The translations under genes and the position numbers were made by a program. A stretch of 64,000 nt of DNA from Amoebidium appalachense (taxonomy: Eukaryota > Ichthyosporea): NCBI GenBank assembly GCA_963693365.1, contig CAVNZM010000010.1, positions 8,866,001-8,930,000 of the forward strand, in the 5' to 3' direction. Positions 25,500-37,810 of the stretch are shown piece after piece. Position 1 is the stretch's first letter; each line of letters starts with the position of its first letter. The notes beneath the pieces were generated by a model, which saw only the letters and a list, made by a program, of their open reading frames with translations, was not told where the DNA came from and did not search any database.

Positions 25500-25892
25500 T
25501 TACACACATTTACACACAGGCGCGCACACACCAACTTGGTACACTTTTTCACCCAACCACACAGAGGGAGAGATGAGGAAAGAGTCAGTTCATGCTTGTG
25601 CCTATTTCCCCCACACAGTCATGATACTCGTACGTAGAGAGATACCGGGAGTAGACCTGACGTCGAAACTTTATTGGCTAAATGGTTTGCTAGAGACAGC
25701 AAGTAGGGAATGTGTGTGTGTGTGTGTGTGTGTGTGGTGGGGGGGGGGGGGGGGGGGGGGGGTTCAAAACTTGTGAACAGTTGAGCCTGGTTTCCATCGT
25801 AGTTGAGAAATGGATGGAGCATGCAAACCTTTGGGGGAGGTGTATAGGAAGGAGGCGATGGCTCCCGCGGGAGGAGAAGGGGCCTTGCGGGG

Positions 25893-25941
<49 letters not shown>

Positions 25942-28262
25942 GTGAGGACTCATGGTGGTGCACTCTAGGGCTGTGACGCTTTATGACCGGGCACCGAGTT
26001 TCTTCGGGCGGCTGGATGTCTCTGACAGTCACAAGGTGTGTTGCGTTGCCATACACTGGCCTGCCAGCGTCGTGCCGGCCCTCTGTGTGTGTTTGCATGT
26101 GTTCTACCATTGCCTATTCATCTTCCCACCCTATCCTGGTCAAAGCATGTCTGGGCGCTTTCTGGTTCTGGTTGTCCATGTTTGCATTTTTTATTTTTTT
26201 TTCCCCCACCCAAAAGTTACAGTAAGCGCCCCCTCCCCTCCCCCGCCCCCCTCCCCCCCCCCTCCCCTCCCCCCGTCCCCCCTCCCCCACCCCCCCCCCC
26301 CCTTCCCCCCCGGGGCATATCCCTGTGTTTTGCACGCATGCACTCCCCTGCGGACATTGAGGCACTCACATCTACGCGTGCAGGCACCCACACCAACACA
26401 CACAAACACACAGACATGCACGCACATGCACGCACCCCCCCCCCCCCCCCCCCCCCCCCCCCCGCCCTTTGGGGTTTGTCCGCGTGGATGTGTACTTCGT
26501 ACGCTATGGGTTATTCTAACCCCACCCTTTCCTGCCCCACTTCCCCCTTCCCCCCCCCTTCCCCCCCCCCCCCCCCCCCCCCACACACACACACATACAG
26601 CTATACGTCAAGCTCAGTGCGGAGAATGGGGGTGTGTTTGGGCCACCAGATGCCAATATCTTCACAATGGTGGATGCATCGGGCACTCCGAAAGAGAGGT
26701 CTGTGACACCCCATGCTAGCTGCATGGTGCAAGCACAGGAGGCTTGTCGCGGTTGTACCCTCCTCGTTCTACATAGTTTGTACCGTGACTGCACGAGAGG
26801 GTCATGTGCATGGCCGTGTGCCTTCCTTTTTGGCTGCATGCACTGCATGCCCCCCCTTTCTGTTTTCTGACCGTATCCGCATGCACTGTATGCCCTCCCC
26901 CCCCCCTCTTTCTGTTTTCTGACCGTATCTGCATGCACTGCATGCCCCCCCCTTTCTGTTTTCTGACCGTATCTGCATGCACTGCATGCCCCCCCCTTTC
27001 TGTTTTCTGACCGTATCTATACTGTATGCCCCCCTCTTTCTGTTTTCTGACCGTATCTGCATGCACTGCATGCCCCCCCTTTCTGTTTTCTGACCGTATC
27101 TGCATGCACTGCATGCCCCCCCCCTTTCTGTTTTCTGACCGTATCTATACTGTATGCCCCCCTTTCTGTTTTCTGACCGTATCTGCATGCACTGTATGCC
27201 CCCCCCTTTCTGTTTTCTGACCGCACCTGCATGCACTGTATGCCCCCCCTTTCTGTTTTCTGACCGTATCTGCATGCACTGTATGCCCCCCCTTTCTGTT
27301 TTCTGACCGCACCTGCATGCACTGTATGCCCCCCCCTTTCTGTTTTCTGACCGTATCTGCATGCACTGTATGCCCCCAATTTCTGTTTTCTGACCGTATC
27401 TACAGGGCTGACCGGCCAGCACTGGTGGTCAGCAGCACCTCGTGGACAGACGATGAGGATTTTGGCGTATTGTTGGCGGGTGGGTGCATGGGTGTACAGT
27501 GTGTGGGGGAGTAGTGCATGGGTGTGTGTGTGGAATAGGTGTATGGGTTTGTGTGGGGGAAGACGTGCCTGCATGTGTGGAAGTAAGTGCATGGGTGGGT
27601 GGGTGGGTGCATGGGGCAATAGTGCAGTGGGTGTCTGCCTGTTACCACTGCTTGTGCATGCACTACTTACTGGTGTATCGGCTGATTGGGTCGACTTTCA
27701 GCGCTGGAGGGCTATGAGGAGAGAAAGAAGGCTGGCGCCACTCTGCCCGATATCGTTTGTGTTATCACAGGTCAGCCATCCCCGCCCCCCCCCCCCCCCC
27801 CCCCCCCCCCTTCCCCCTCCCCCCATCCACTCACCCACCCACCCATCCCTCTGCCCCTCTCCCAACGGCCCCCTCTCTCCACACACACACACAGACAGGG
27901 AGCTTTCTCTTTCTTCCCCTATTTCTTGGAACGAATCCATCACACACAGAAGCAACACGGTCTGCTCTCAAACCACTAAGTGCTGTCAGGTGTGGGGGCT
28001 GACTGGTGGGTGTGCAGGCAAGGGGCCTAATCGGGCAAAGTACGAGGCACGGATCAAGGCGAGGGCTATGAAGGTGAGTGCACGTGCATGCACGCTCACA
28101 CAGCACACACGTAGACACACATGCAGTATGCATGCATGCATGCAGACACCTATGCACGGAGAGAGAGAGGGTGTGTGTGTGTGTGTGGCACACATCTACA
28201 GGTGCACAGCCAGACACCTATGCACGGAGAGAGGGAGTGAGAGAGGGTGTGTGTGTGTTTGT

Positions 28263-28295
<33 letters not shown>

Positions 28296-28863
28296 GGGGA
28301 CATACAGATAAATTAAAGCTTCTTGACACGATAGTGACCTGCAACGAGCATTTATTACGTTTTTAGTGTGCACACACGAGCAATATCCATTGGTTGCTAC
28401 AAAAAAAAAAAAAACATGCACCTTCGTCATAATTTCGTGTACCAAGCATGTGAGCAATCTTGTGAGCCATTGTTTTTTAAACAACTTCCTTTCATCTGCG
28501 CCCCATTCCTTGCATCACAGGGCCTTTCCATACACATACACACGGGCGCGGACACACGTACGTGTGCACACAAACCCACACACATTCCTATCTTCACACA
28601 CACACTTTTCCCCACAGCACGTGACGATCCACACCATGTGGGTGAGTGCTGAGGACTACCCCAGATTGCTGGGTATACCCCCCCCCCCCCCCCCCCCTCC
28701 CCCCCCTCCTCGAATCCCAGCACATGCCAACAGCAGGGTTCCTAGCTCCCCCTAATGTGTATTGTGAACTGGCCAGCATCAGCCAGCGTGCATTACTGAT
28801 GTGGTTTTCTGGTTGGTCTTGTTTGCTTTGGTTGGTAAAGGAAATGGGGAGGGGGAGGGGGAG

Positions 28864-28955
<92 letters not shown>

Positions 28956-30307
28956 TGGCGGTGGTGGTGGGGTTGGATATTGAGATGGGGTTGGATGGGG
29001 GGAGGGGATGGGGGGGGGGGGGGGGGGGGGTGATGGGGGGGATGGAATTGGTATGGTCATGCAGGGTTGCAAAGTGTTACGGGGAGTGGTGTCTAAGGGC
29101 GGTGTGCAGGGGCTGCCGACCTTGGGGTGTCACTGCACTGGTCGTCAAGTGGGCTGGATCTGCCCATGAAGGTCGTGGATATGTTTGGCTGCGGCCTGCC
29201 TGTGTGTGCTGTGAACTTCAACTGGTATGTGCCTGCACAGATGCACAGGAACACGGGTGCACAGGCGCACACGGGCACCGGCACACAGCTGCACAGTCAA
29301 ACATATACACGGGCATACACATGCACAGGCAGACACGGATACAGGCACACACATGAATTTCAATGGCACAGATGTTCACCATTACGGGCACACACATAAA
29401 TTTCAATGGCACAGATGTACACCATCACGGGCACACACACGCACAGGCACACGTGCATGCACACACACGTGCATAGACACACGTGGGCGGGCACACGCCA
29501 CAAATGCATTTTTACGGACACATATAGAGGGCACGTGCTTTGCAATGAACATATGGCCATGGCTCCAACACACACAGCACGTGTCAACATGGGTTCAGTT
29601 AGTGAGTGCCAAGGATATCCATGTATCCCCATCCCCCCCACCCTCTCTCCCCCCTCCTGAAACATTGGCATTCACTAACTGATTCATGTACACTACACCA
29701 TCATAACAGTAAGGTGGACACCACCCTTCAGCGTTTGCACCCAGACACCCACACAGCTGCACACATCCACACCAACACACGCGCACAAACACACACAAAT
29801 CCCTGCACACACACACACGCACACACACACACACACAGTCTACACGAGCTCGTGCAAGACGGCAAGAATGGGCTCGTGTTTAGAGACACACCAGACCTCC
29901 TGCAATGCCTCCTGGTAACCCCCCCCCCCCCCCCCCCAACCCCCCCCCCCCCACACACACACCCAAAAAAAAAAATACAAAATAAAAAAAGAGAAAGAAG
30001 AAAGAAAGAAGGGGAAAAAGAAAAAGACCCCCCCCCCCCCCCCACCCACCCACCCACCCACCCAAACACAGTTTAAGAATGCCCGTGGGACCCTCAGAAG
30101 CACATGACCATCGGCAATACCCTGACCGGCACTTTTATACATGGCCCGTGTCTTTGTGCAGATATTAGGTATGGTGTGCGCAGGCTTGTGCGGGGGTGCA
30201 TGCCGCACCCATGTATTCACCTCAATTGCGTTCGTGTGTGTTGTATGCACGCTTCAGGCGTTCAGTTTTCTAATGTGGTAATGTGTCCTGGTATGTAGGC
30301 CGTGTAT

Positions 30308-30356
<49 letters not shown>

Positions 30357-30585
30357 ACCCCCACCCCACCCTCCCCCCACTCTCCCATGCAGCTCTCCCC
30401 TCCCACCGACTTCTGATGCTGTGGCGCCATGTAGTGCTAACCTCTGTCCATCCCCTCAGACCCTACTTGAGGACTTCCACCAAGGAGCCGCCAAGCTGCA
30501 GAAGCTTCGAGAAGGTGTGGCTGAGTTCCAGAAGGTTCGGTGGGACGAGTCGTGGGACAAGAATGCACTGCCCCTGTTCTCATAG
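21669..30585 (+). CDS. ALG1: ALG1 chitobiosyldiphosphodolichol beta-1,4-mannosyltransferase
   Basis: Fourteen exons: 21669-21732, 23169-23288, 23618-23698, 24014-24126, 24606-24844, 25969-26035, 26601-26698, 27406-27479, 27702-27770, 28018-28073, 28618-28672, 29110-29224, 29839-29914, 30460-30585; 1353 bases, 450 residues. All introns are GT-AG with matching phases. The product starts with a membrane anchor ([17 protein letters not shown]) and shows ALG1 (glycosyltransferase family 33) blocks in order: [135 protein letters not shown] and [13 protein letters not shown]. The enzyme adds the first mannose to GlcNAc2-PP-dolichol on the cytosolic ER face. Length matches the family. The introns are full of poly-C, CA/GT and larger tandem repeats. 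Confidence 0.95.
21965..22670. repeat. C-rich block in ALG1 intron 1
   Basis: CCCCTCCC-type low-complexity sequence. The segment CCCGTCTCCACTTACAGG occurs twice (about 22101 and 22330), showing a duplication of about 230 bases. Confidence 0.85.
22687..22980. repeat. 107-bp tandem repeat, about 2.8 copies, ALG1 intron 1
   Basis: The unit containing TTTTGCACCACGGAAGCATG starts near 22687, 22794 and 22902. Copies differ by a few bases. Confidence 0.9.
24885..25518. repeat. (CA)n/(CACACT)n microsatellite, ALG1 intron 5
   Basis: More than 600 bases of CA repeat with CACTCA and CATTTACA variants and higher-order repetition. Intron 5 runs from 24845 to 25968 and also holds poly-G near 25738-25762 and 25893-25940. 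Confidence 0.95.
26850..27405 (+). repeat. Tandem repeat of a branch-point/polypyrimidine unit, ALG1 intron 7
   Basis: About 13 copies of a 38-51 base unit with TTTCTGTTTTCTGACCG followed by TATCTGCATG or CACCTGCATG. The last copy reads TATCTACAG and is the 3' splice site of intron 7 at 27405. Confidence 0.9.
28866..28954. repeat. (GT)n microsatellite, ALG1 intron 11
   Basis: An almost pure GT run of about 88 bases. Confidence 0.95.
30309..30356. repeat. Poly-C tract of about 48 bases, ALG1 intron 13
   Basis: A nearly pure C run shortly before the last ALG1 exon. Confidence 0.9.
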
Positions 30586-31076
30586 TAACACGTGGGTGGT
30601 GCCACGTGCCGGTGGTCACCTGCGCAGCAGGTAGTCATTTTGAATGTGGGGGATAGACGTTGGACGAGGTAGCCCATGTGGAGGCTCTAGAGGCGATTCT
30701 GCAATTTGTCAGGCATATATATGCACATGATTTGTGGATATTCGAATATCGTTGTGTATTGGCAGGATAATACTCAGTCGGAGCCGCACGAGCTCCAACT
30801 TCATTTTTGTTGGTAGCCATAACACATGCATGTGAGGCGATCTTTCGTAGGGGTAATGCATGTAGAGCATGATTGTATTTATGTGATTTCTTCGGCAGTA
30901 ACACAACGGTTACCCTGATTCTGATGCTTGCACGTATATTTTGCACTAGGATTGTTGTGTACATGTGCCTCGAGTAGTACATACTTCAATTTGGTGAATA
31001 AACGGATGGTTTGATCCCGGCATGGGGCAAACTTTTACCGCTGACTGATAATCACAAATAAACGACCTCGGATAGA

Positions 31077-31124
<48 letters not shown>

Positions 31125-31465
31125 ACACACTTGGCCAACCACCCACCCACCCACACCCCCACCCCCACCCCCCGGAATAAAAATAAGAGAAAAGAAAAAA
31201 ATAACACAAAAATCCCTAACAAGCGGGCTACGGTGCTAAAACATAATTATTAGCACTGTGGCCGGCTAGACTACGTGCCAAACACCTTGCTTCTATATGC
31301 ACCAAAACTTGCATATTCAACACACCACATGTCAATGCATGTTGCGTATGTATATGTACATGAGAGACATGCCTGCTGCTACGTATGTATCCACAACAAA
31401 CGTCTCCGGGGTCTCCTCGACGAGTCCTCGTCCATGCCCTTTAAAATTTACTGGCGGTTGGCTCG
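30586..31465. other. Intergenic between ALG1 and the secreted precursor gene
   Basis: No gene. AATAAA at about 31009 and 31055 could serve as plus-strand poly(A) signals. A poly-C plus CA tract lies at 31079-31130. Confidence 0.55.
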
Positions 31466-31843
31466 TCATTTTAAGAACTTTAGCCCTAAGGTGGCCAGCC
31501 AGTTGTGCATGTAGCAGCTATAGCTACAGCATGGCTTCTTGCTCTGCCCGCCAGACTGAGTCTCGCTCCGCTCTGGGTCGTCCATGACCTTGTCGTGCAT
31601 GCGCTTGACACTGTGCACCACCACAAGCCCCTCTCCGCTGTCTTCCTGTGCTTCCCGTTCACTCTCCTCGTCCTTACATGTCTGGTCGGCTGCCACGGAC
31701 ACTGATTTGTCCGACGGCGTGTTTGCCTCCTGCGTGTAGATGCCCTCAGTCTGTACATGTTCAGCCGCAGATACGGGTGATAGTATAATCACCATTGTGA
31801 TCGCGCAGCAGAGCGCTGCAGAAGTTAGCATGAGCGGGAGCAA
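31466..31843 (-). CDS. Small secreted precursor with acidic pro-region and Cys-rich tail
   Basis: 125 residues, single exon, TGA stop. An N-terminal signal peptide (LMLTSAALCCAITMVIILS, cleavage probably after PVSA) is followed by a long acidic, hydrophilic region (DEESEREAQEDSGEG) with a KR pair in its second half. After a KK pair near residue 102 comes a short tail containing CCSYSC and an aromatic/hydrophobic end. Signal, acidic pro-region, dibasic site and short Cys-containing end resemble a processed secreted peptide. I do not recognise a family, and only three cysteines lie in the tail, so a disulfide framework is uncertain. It could also be a small type II membrane protein. Confidence 0.5.
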   Translation of the reverse strand: MLPLMLTSAALCCAITMVIILSPVSAAEHVQTEGIYTQEANTPSDKSVSVAADQTCKDEESEREAQEDSGEGLVVVHSVKRMHDKVMDDPERSETQSGGQSKKPCCSYSCYMHNWLATLGLKFLK

Positions 31844-32302
31844 AGAAACAGGAAGCTTTAAAAGGTGTGAGGCTCAGTGTGTGGGTGGGGTGGGGTGGGG
31901 TGAGAGTGAATGGGGTCCGGTAGGTTGTTCACTTGCACGCGTTTTCATAGGTCTAGAGGACAGTTGCAGGAATTTATGAGTAGTAAGCTACGGAAGGAAA
32001 TGAAAAGGAACAGGTATGTGTGGTTGATATATAAGCACGGTGGGTGGGTGGCGGTTGGGATGGAGGGGAGGGAGGGGAGCAGCCTGAGGGTGTTATCGCA
32101 TTACGTCCAAGACGTATTTGTCTTGAAACATGCAATTGCAAGACGAGTACTAATTTAAAAATTCGGTACCGTAGCATTATCATGATGATCAGAGCTACTG
32201 TATGTGTGTCATGATAACTTAAGGCTCTCGAGACCTCGCGCACGATTTGACACACCGTAGGTTAGGCGTAGCCGAGGCAGACATTTGCGTGCTAAGTGTG
32301 TG
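31844..32302. other. Intergenic upstream region of the secreted precursor
   Basis: No gene recognised. The sequence TTTAAAAGGTG (about 31857) and CTTATATATCAACC (minus strand, about 32020-32034) are possible AT-rich core elements. Confidence 0.4.
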
Positions 32303-32310
32303 TGTAGCAC

Positions 32311-32520
32311 TCACATGCTAGGGGCTGTAGGTCACAGGCCACTCATGCTAGGGGCTGTAGGTCACAGGCCACTCATGCTAGGGGCTGTAGGTCACAGGCC
32401 ACTCATGCTAGGGGCTGTAGGTCACAGGCCACTCATGCTAGGGGCTGTAGGTCACAGGCCACTCATGCTAGGGGCTGTAGGTCACAGGCCACTCATGCTA
32501 GGGGCTGTAGGTCACAGGCC
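32311..32520. repeat. Seven exact 30-bp tandem repeats
   Basis: The unit ACTCATGCTAGGGGCTGTAG plus ten further bases recurs with exact 30-base period; the first copy differs only at its first bases. There are no spacers, so it is not a CRISPR array. Confidence 0.97.
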
Positions 32521-32624
32521 AAGACTTTGCCTGCAACGCCACACCAGTACCCGATCCGGCAATCGGCAAAGAGTGCCCCAAGCTATTGCCAGATTCAGTC
32601 TTCGATCTAATAAACATGCATGCA

Positions 32625-32626
<2 letters not shown>

Positions 32627-32660
<34 letters not shown>

Positions 32661-32673
32661 CAGCTCCTTTTTT

Positions 32674-32727
<54 letters not shown>

Positions 32728-32782
32728 GAAGGGGGGGAGAGGGGCGAGTGAGGGGGGGAGGGGGGGGGAGGGTGGGGGGGGA
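32627..32782. repeat. Poly-C, then T8-G and G-rich block
   Basis: Poly-C (about 32626-32657), TTTTTTTT followed by a G run (32669-32726), then G-rich to 32782. Confidence 0.9.
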
Positions 32783-32902
32783 GAGGACTATAGACTCTCC
32801 AGACTATAGCCACGTGCGTTTGTTGTTCGCCAGCGAGTGACTCAGTGCATATATATATACAGAACGGGGTGCAGTCTTGTGCCGTCTACTCAGTCTACTC
32901 AC

Positions 32903-33115
32903 CGGTGCCCCAGGGGTCTCAACATCCGAATCGTCTTTAATATCCTCGTGCTTACTCTCGCTCGTCTCGGGAAGCTGCCCACCATGAAATTTGCCTGCGC
33001 TGTTCGGTTCTGTGTCGCTAGCGTTGGAGTCGGAGAACAAGGAAGACCCTCTTGTACATGCGCGCAGTCTCCTTGTTGGTAGATCTAGATCTAGAGGTGG
33101 AATGTGTGAGTTCAA
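32903..33115 (-). other. Possible coding exon, acidic product
   Basis: A minus-strand frame encodes an acidic stretch (SDSNASDTEPNSAG ... SKHEDIKDDSDVETPGAP) ending at a good donor, GTGAGT (32902). Composition resembles the acidic region of the secreted precursor just downstream. No start codon or acceptor could be fixed, so this is only a candidate exon. From here to 33848 nothing else is recognised; an ORF at 33157-33717 (+) is His/Pro/Thr low complexity. Confidence 0.22.
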
Positions 33116-33848
33116 GTTATGGATGCATGAAATTTCAGCTCTATTTATAAAGGAGGGTGTCTAAGACTTTTTTATCACAGCACCAACATACGGCAGCCAC
33201 GGTGGTAGACCAATGTGCATGGATAAACTGGATAGGAGGCAACGGTGACCCACCAGACCCCAAAGACATCAAGTGGGTCGAACGGGGATTCTGCCCACGA
33301 TCGGTGGGCCCATTACTTGCAGCCACCGGCACCACCAACACCACCACACGGGCCATCTTAGGAAAAATCACAGTAGAGTTGCAGTCCTTTTTCTTTTCAA
33401 AAATTTGGCACCAACGGAACACAACACTCCCTCCCACCCACCCCAAAATGCAAAAACACCACCATATACCCACCACCCGTAGAAAGAAAAGTATGGCTCC
33501 CCAAAAACCCAAGACACACACAAATACACCCCCCACACACACCCGGCAAGCCTGTTCTGACTGCCGGAACACACACAGACCCAGTGTGCCCTGTAAAACC
33601 CACCTTTTAGTTCATAAAAACATCGCCACAACATACGTACAACAACACATAATGTTAGGCAGCAACCCCCCACCACCACCACCACCACACCCCATCATCC
33701 ACCCATACCCACCGTAAATACTATAGACAACACTTAGGACTTCCCAATACTGTAGATTGACCAATAATAGCCCTCGGTTAACGTTTATTGCTAGGTATTG
33801 AATGGAGGGGAGGACTGGAGCCTCCTGCCGGCATGGCTGGGGTAGTAG

Positions 33849-34359
33849 TGTTGGACATTGTGTTCATAGAAGCTAGTTCTAGTGCACATTGTTCCTTCTG
33901 TAAGTCAGAAATGATTGCATCTTGTGAGGCCAACCTCTGCTCCAGTAGTTGGACTAGTTGCTGCAACTGTAAGTTGTCAGACATAGTGTCGTGTATGATG
34001 GGTAACTAGTCTATGTGTTTTGTGCACTGAAAACGACAGTAGAAAAGTGTAAATCAAACGTTCTGCTTCCCATGTTTGTGACATGGGAGGCACTGCTTTA
34101 TATATTCGTTGGCCACCTCATGGTGGCCTCGTGTGCACCCTGGTGGTGGGCCATGTACAGCATGACCGAAAAAGAGAGCACAATGAAAACAAGTCGTTAA
34201 AGATATAAAAGTTAACTGTGCACGTTGAATGGCTAGTTAACTTGCACTAAAGCACACAAATAAACGTGTTTAACACACCAATTGCAGTTAAACGTAAATC
34301 TTACTTCACACAACCAAAAATATTCTGAGAATATCCGGGAATAAAGCACACTACCACTC
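33849..34359 (-). mobile_element. Truncated copia LTR fragment
   Basis: 511 bases nearly identical to the LTR of the element at 43522-49405, starting at the same TGTTGG end and stopping about 250 bases short of the other LTR end, where a TA repeat begins. It carries the same gag start (ATG at 33984, minus) and TATA region. Scattered substitutions and one base deletion show it is older than the full element. No primer-binding site or internal sequence follows, so it is a truncated solo LTR. Confidence 0.9.
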
Positions 34360-34395
34360 ATGATATATATATGATATATAGTACGTCACATAGTA

Positions 34396-35230
<835 letters not shown>

Positions 35231-36060
35231 GTGTGGGTGGGGGAGGGGGTGTGTGTGGGGGGGGGGGGTCCCGGAATGTTCGCATGTGTGTGACACCAGG
35301 GACTGATATGGACATTAAATCCACATAACGGATGTAACACACTGTGACACCGATCCGTTAGTTTTCTAGTTTTGCTGTAGATGTTGTTGTGCTACAGGAT
35401 GCTTTTACGACACACACATGGTAGAGCAGCACTGCTCGTGGGTTTTACTGTGTGGAATTTTGAAAATTTGTTTTTAATACCTCGTTGAGAAATACGAATC
35501 CGCATATGCCACTCAAAAACAAAAAGGAACGAAAGAACAGAAACTAACCAAAATAATTACGACACCTACAAAGTAACACTGCCATAAAACGAGCTTTCTG
35601 TCAGACAGCTACTCAACGCCTGACGCAACTATTCTAAAACCACACGCACGTGTTACGAACAACCCAAGCACACCCTATTTATTATTGGTCAAGATCGAAT
35701 CCGGTTCGATCGGATTAGCCATATAAGGTAACTGCAAGAAACAGGCGAGCTGCTACTACATATCTACTAAGAGTCGCGCCGATTGATTGCACCTGACGCC
35801 CCATGTTGCGATTCCCCCCCAAAAAAAAACAATTGCGATCAAACAACCGGTATGATCACTAATCGGATTGGATCGGATCTCCGATTCAGTTAACGACAAC
35901 ACGTGATTCGCCTCCTATGCAGTCAAAAGAATTTCAAGTTCAACAAATTTCACAGTCATATCCATAAACGAACAACACACCTCTACTAGAGATAAATCGA
36001 GAGCGGTGATACATCAGATGAGCGCAAGTTGTGAAATTCAGGAGATATACATTGGATAGT
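35231..36060. other. Intergenic
   Basis: No gene recognised; short CCCCCCC-AAAAAAAAA junction at about 35814-35830. It lies downstream of the CTP synthase exons. Confidence 0.5.
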
Positions 36061-36464
36061 TCAGAGCTGGGGCTCAGGCGTGTAGCGGTGAAGGCCGCCG
36101 CCCTCCTCCAGATAGGCCTTGAGTTTGCCAATGGCTGCAGGGGGTTAAAAGTGAGAAAGAGAAATACTTGCATATACAAACACATGCACATGCACACACA
36201 CACAAATACAGACACACACACACACACACACAAATACAGACACACACACGCGCGCGCGCGCGCGCGTGCATGTGCATGCAAGCATAGAACAGTGCACTGC
36301 AACACACTCGTACACAGTCTTAACACACAAAACATGCACTTACGACACCGCCTACCCACACATAATGTTTTGCTTAGAATACCGAGTACAGAGATTCACG
36401 AGTGTACACATTCGTTAACACAAGGGGAGATGCAATCTCCCCACTTTTTTTTTATTCCTAGCTG

Positions 36465-36509
<45 letters not shown>

Positions 36510-37149
36510 GCTCGCATGCGTGGTGTGTGCATATGTATATGTTTGGGGGGGGGGGGGGGGGGGGGGGGGGGAAGGGGGAGGAGGGGGGGAGGAAGGAAGG
36601 AATGAGCAAGTACAAGGAAGGATGAAGCCCATGAATACGGGGCTGGGCCTTAGGGGTCGACTCAGCAGCTCGGGGTGGTACTGTACGCCCACATAGAAGG
36701 GGTGGCCTGCATGCACACATGTCAGCCATTTACCAAATCCCCCCCCCCCCCCCCCCCCAAAAAAAAAAAAAAAAAAAAAAAAAAACATAAACACACATAT
36801 TGCCCCCCCCCCCCCCCCCCCCCCCTCCTCCCTTGCTGAAACAACCACCACCACCACCAGCACCACCATCCCCCTCCCCAAAAAGCCTACCACGTACATT
36901 ATCCCTTCATCCAACCCCCCGCCCACACATTCAACGTCTTTCTACATCCTAGTTTCACTGTGCCTACACATTCACTACAAAATCCCATCACCCATTACCC
37001 CTTCCCCCCTCTCCCCCCCCCCTCTCCCCCCCGCCCCCCCCCCTACACACACACACACACACAGACCCACCCTCACATACACACTCACTCCTCCCCCCTC
37101 CCCCCCCTCCCCCCCCCTCCCCCCCCCGCCGAGGAGCCCCCAAACACAA

Positions 37150-37234
<85 letters not shown>

Positions 37235-37235
37235 C

Positions 37236-37289
<54 letters not shown>

Positions 37290-37439
37290 TTCAGCTCCAT
37301 AATCTCCATCCTGTTTCCAGTCTTGTCTCTGCCCACAAACTACATGCCGTGATCCTCCAAAGTGGGAACAAGCTCTGGGTTGACTTCGTAGCGGTGACGG
37401 TGGCGTTCCAAAACGTATTCTTGTTGCCGTACAGTTGGT
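36061..37439 (-). pseudogene. CTP synthase C-terminal exons with internal TAG
   Basis: Three exons on the minus strand: 37439-37288, 36706-36614, 36134-36061, with GT-AG borders and agreeing phases. They encode the end of the glutamine-amidotransferase domain of CTP synthase: ERHRHRYEVNPELVPTLEDHG, then FVGRDKTGNRMEIMEL, then [22 protein letters not shown] (catalytic His and Glu in YHPE) and GKLKAYLEEGG before TGA at 36063-36061. An in-frame TAG (37342-37340) replaces the residue between HGM and FVGRD, a position that is Lys or Gln in relatives. No upstream CTP synthase exon was found before 39.7 kb. So this is probably a partial or decayed copy; a sequencing error or recoded stop is possible. 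Introns contain C/A (36739-36785), poly-C and CA (37157-37287) tracts. Confidence 0.75.
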
Positions 37440-37451
37440 CTGTGTGTGTGT

Positions 37452-37482
<31 letters not shown>

Positions 37483-37767
37483 GGGGGGGAATGGTGGGGT
37501 TATTATTAGGACTCTTTGCGCTGCTAAGAATGCCTCGAAGTATTGAGGGAGAACTATGTACTTAATGCGAGGGAAGCCGTCGTGGGATGGCTCACTAAGT
37601 AAGTTACTCACATATGAGTTTCTAACATGTAACATTTTTTGGATGCTTTATGATCATATTCTAACGATGATGGGGATAATTAAAGTATTCGCCGGAGGAG
37701 GGGGGAGGGGGGAGGGGGGGGGGCATTTACTTTTATATGCACAACTGGGAAGCCCGTGCAGATACTG

Positions 37768-37810
<43 letters not shown>

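Noticed and set aside
24627-25776. Long ORFs of His/Thr and Cys/Val repeats (also near 6570-7000, 34650-35340, 36960-37350, 40400-40620, 41050-41950)
   Set aside because: They are translations of CA/GT and GCGT microsatellites in several frames at once.
32311-32520. CRISPR array
   Set aside because: The 30-base copies are contiguous without unique spacers, and the genome is eukaryotic.
33157-33717. 186-codon plus-strand ORF
   Set aside because: Thr/His/Pro low complexity without start context or domain; the reverse frame is no better.
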